Shown here piece after piece: positions 63,885 through 64,000 of a stretch of 64,000 nt of DNA. Below the pieces are notes generated by a model. It was not told the DNA's origin, ran no database searches, and worked only from the letters and a program-made list of their open reading frames with translations. The first letter of the stretch is position 1, and every line of letters begins with the position of its first letter. Position numbers and translations under genes: made by a program. Origin of the DNA: an uncultured Oceanobacter sp. (GTDB lineage Bacteria > Pseudomonadota > Gammaproteobacteria > Pseudomonadales > Oceanobacteraceae). The stretch is taken from contig CAJXTI010000004.1 of assembly GCA_913061185.1 (NCBI GenBank), forward strand, positions 54,668-118,667. The letters are read 5' to 3'.

Positions 63885-64000
63885 GCACAGCCCGCTTCGA
63901 CGAAACAGTCGAACAGCTCTTTAAAAAATTAAGCATTAAGTAATTCGTGTGGGTGCTTACTGAGATGATCTGAAGTCAAGATTATCAAGAAGTAAGAACT

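Larger units (their letters stand above)
63425..64000 (+). promoter_or_regulatory. rRNA operon control region and leader (16S gene beyond the window)
   Basis: No protein gene; an apparent 84-codon frame on the minus strand (63682-63936) covers promoters and is false. The region carries three promoters, a boxA-like GCTCTTTAAAAAA at 63916-63928 and the leader word GTGTGGGTGCTT at 63947-63958, seen upstream of 16S genes in pseudomonads and relatives. The 16S start should lie within about the next hundred bases. Confidence 0.8.

Noticed and set aside
63682..63936. 84-codon minus-strand frame near the right edge
   Set aside because: It overlaps two strong rrn promoters and the boxA leader and has no coding signature.

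Overview
The window looks like a chromosomal segment of a marine gammaproteobacterium of the Oceanospirillales/Pseudomonadales type. This rests on gene orders typical of that group (rplM-rpsI-petABC-sspAB, mreBCD-maf-rng-yhdP-nit, ilvC/ilvY-pssA, leuA, gatCAB), a RoxSR-type and a CrbSR-type two-component system, a cryptic pseudomonad-type HolD upstream of rimI, and a gammaproteobacterial rRNA leader at the right edge. The genus cannot be fixed from sequence reading alone; a Thalassolituus/Oceanobacter-like relative is a reasonable guess.

Left edge (1-2.9 kb): the start of modB (molybdate permease) and an ankyrin-repeat gene face a NifZ-like gene and a two-domain SagB/ThcOx nitroreductase-like gene. 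The divergent control region carries GG-N10-GC (sigma-54) elements and a TGT-N10-ACA (NifA-type) box, so this is probably the fringe of a nitrogen-fixation cluster lying to the left. Next (2.9-7.2 kb) come three outer-membrane protein genes; the middle one is only a C-terminal barrel, fused head-on to a 5'-truncated, frameshifted IS4-family remnant.

Acetate block (7.2-16.8 kb): acs, the response regulator CrbR, the giant transporter-like sensor kinase CrbS, a cNMP/CBS/nucleotidyltransferase (DUF294) protein and a DnaQ-like exonuclease. This is the acetate-switch locus seen in vibrios and pseudomonads. From 16.7 to 25 kb lie single genes: a 2-hydroxyacid dehydrogenase, a SpoU methyltransferase, a GH13_18 sucrose-phosphorylase-like enzyme, YjbQ, a bestrophin-like channel and an NmrA-like reductase. 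They are followed by a decayed stretch with an S41 peptidase remnant and an orphan imuA behind a near-consensus LexA box.

From 25 to 42.5 kb: leuA, holD-like, rimI, a CbiM-like membrane protein, a RegB/RegA-type redox pair, an EamA exporter, a membrane-anchored methyltransferase-like protein, hexR, prfC, rplM-rpsI, the cytochrome bc1 operon petABC, sspAB, and a ParD-like/methionine aminopeptidase pair. From 42.7 to 55.7 kb: gatCAB diverges from mreBCD-maf-rng-yhdP-nit (cell shape, RNA processing, envelope). An AraC regulator and ligAB (protocatechuate 4,5-dioxygenase type) follow nit, where tldD often sits. The right end holds ilvC/ilvY, pssA, msrPQ (periplasmic methionine sulfoxide repair, with a hairpin covering the msrP ribosome-binding site) and three tandem promoters plus the boxA leader of an rRNA operon whose 16S gene lies beyond the window.

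Stretches over 300 bases without a gene (7185-7739, 22726-23812, 24014-24342, 34183-34497, 36085-36455, 42445-42769, 63425-64000) have their own entries. I saw no tRNA gene, complete rRNA gene, CRISPR array or prophage. No obviously new multi-gene system stands out; the best candidates for follow-up are the nif-fringe module, the msrP leader hairpin and the ParD-like/Map pair.
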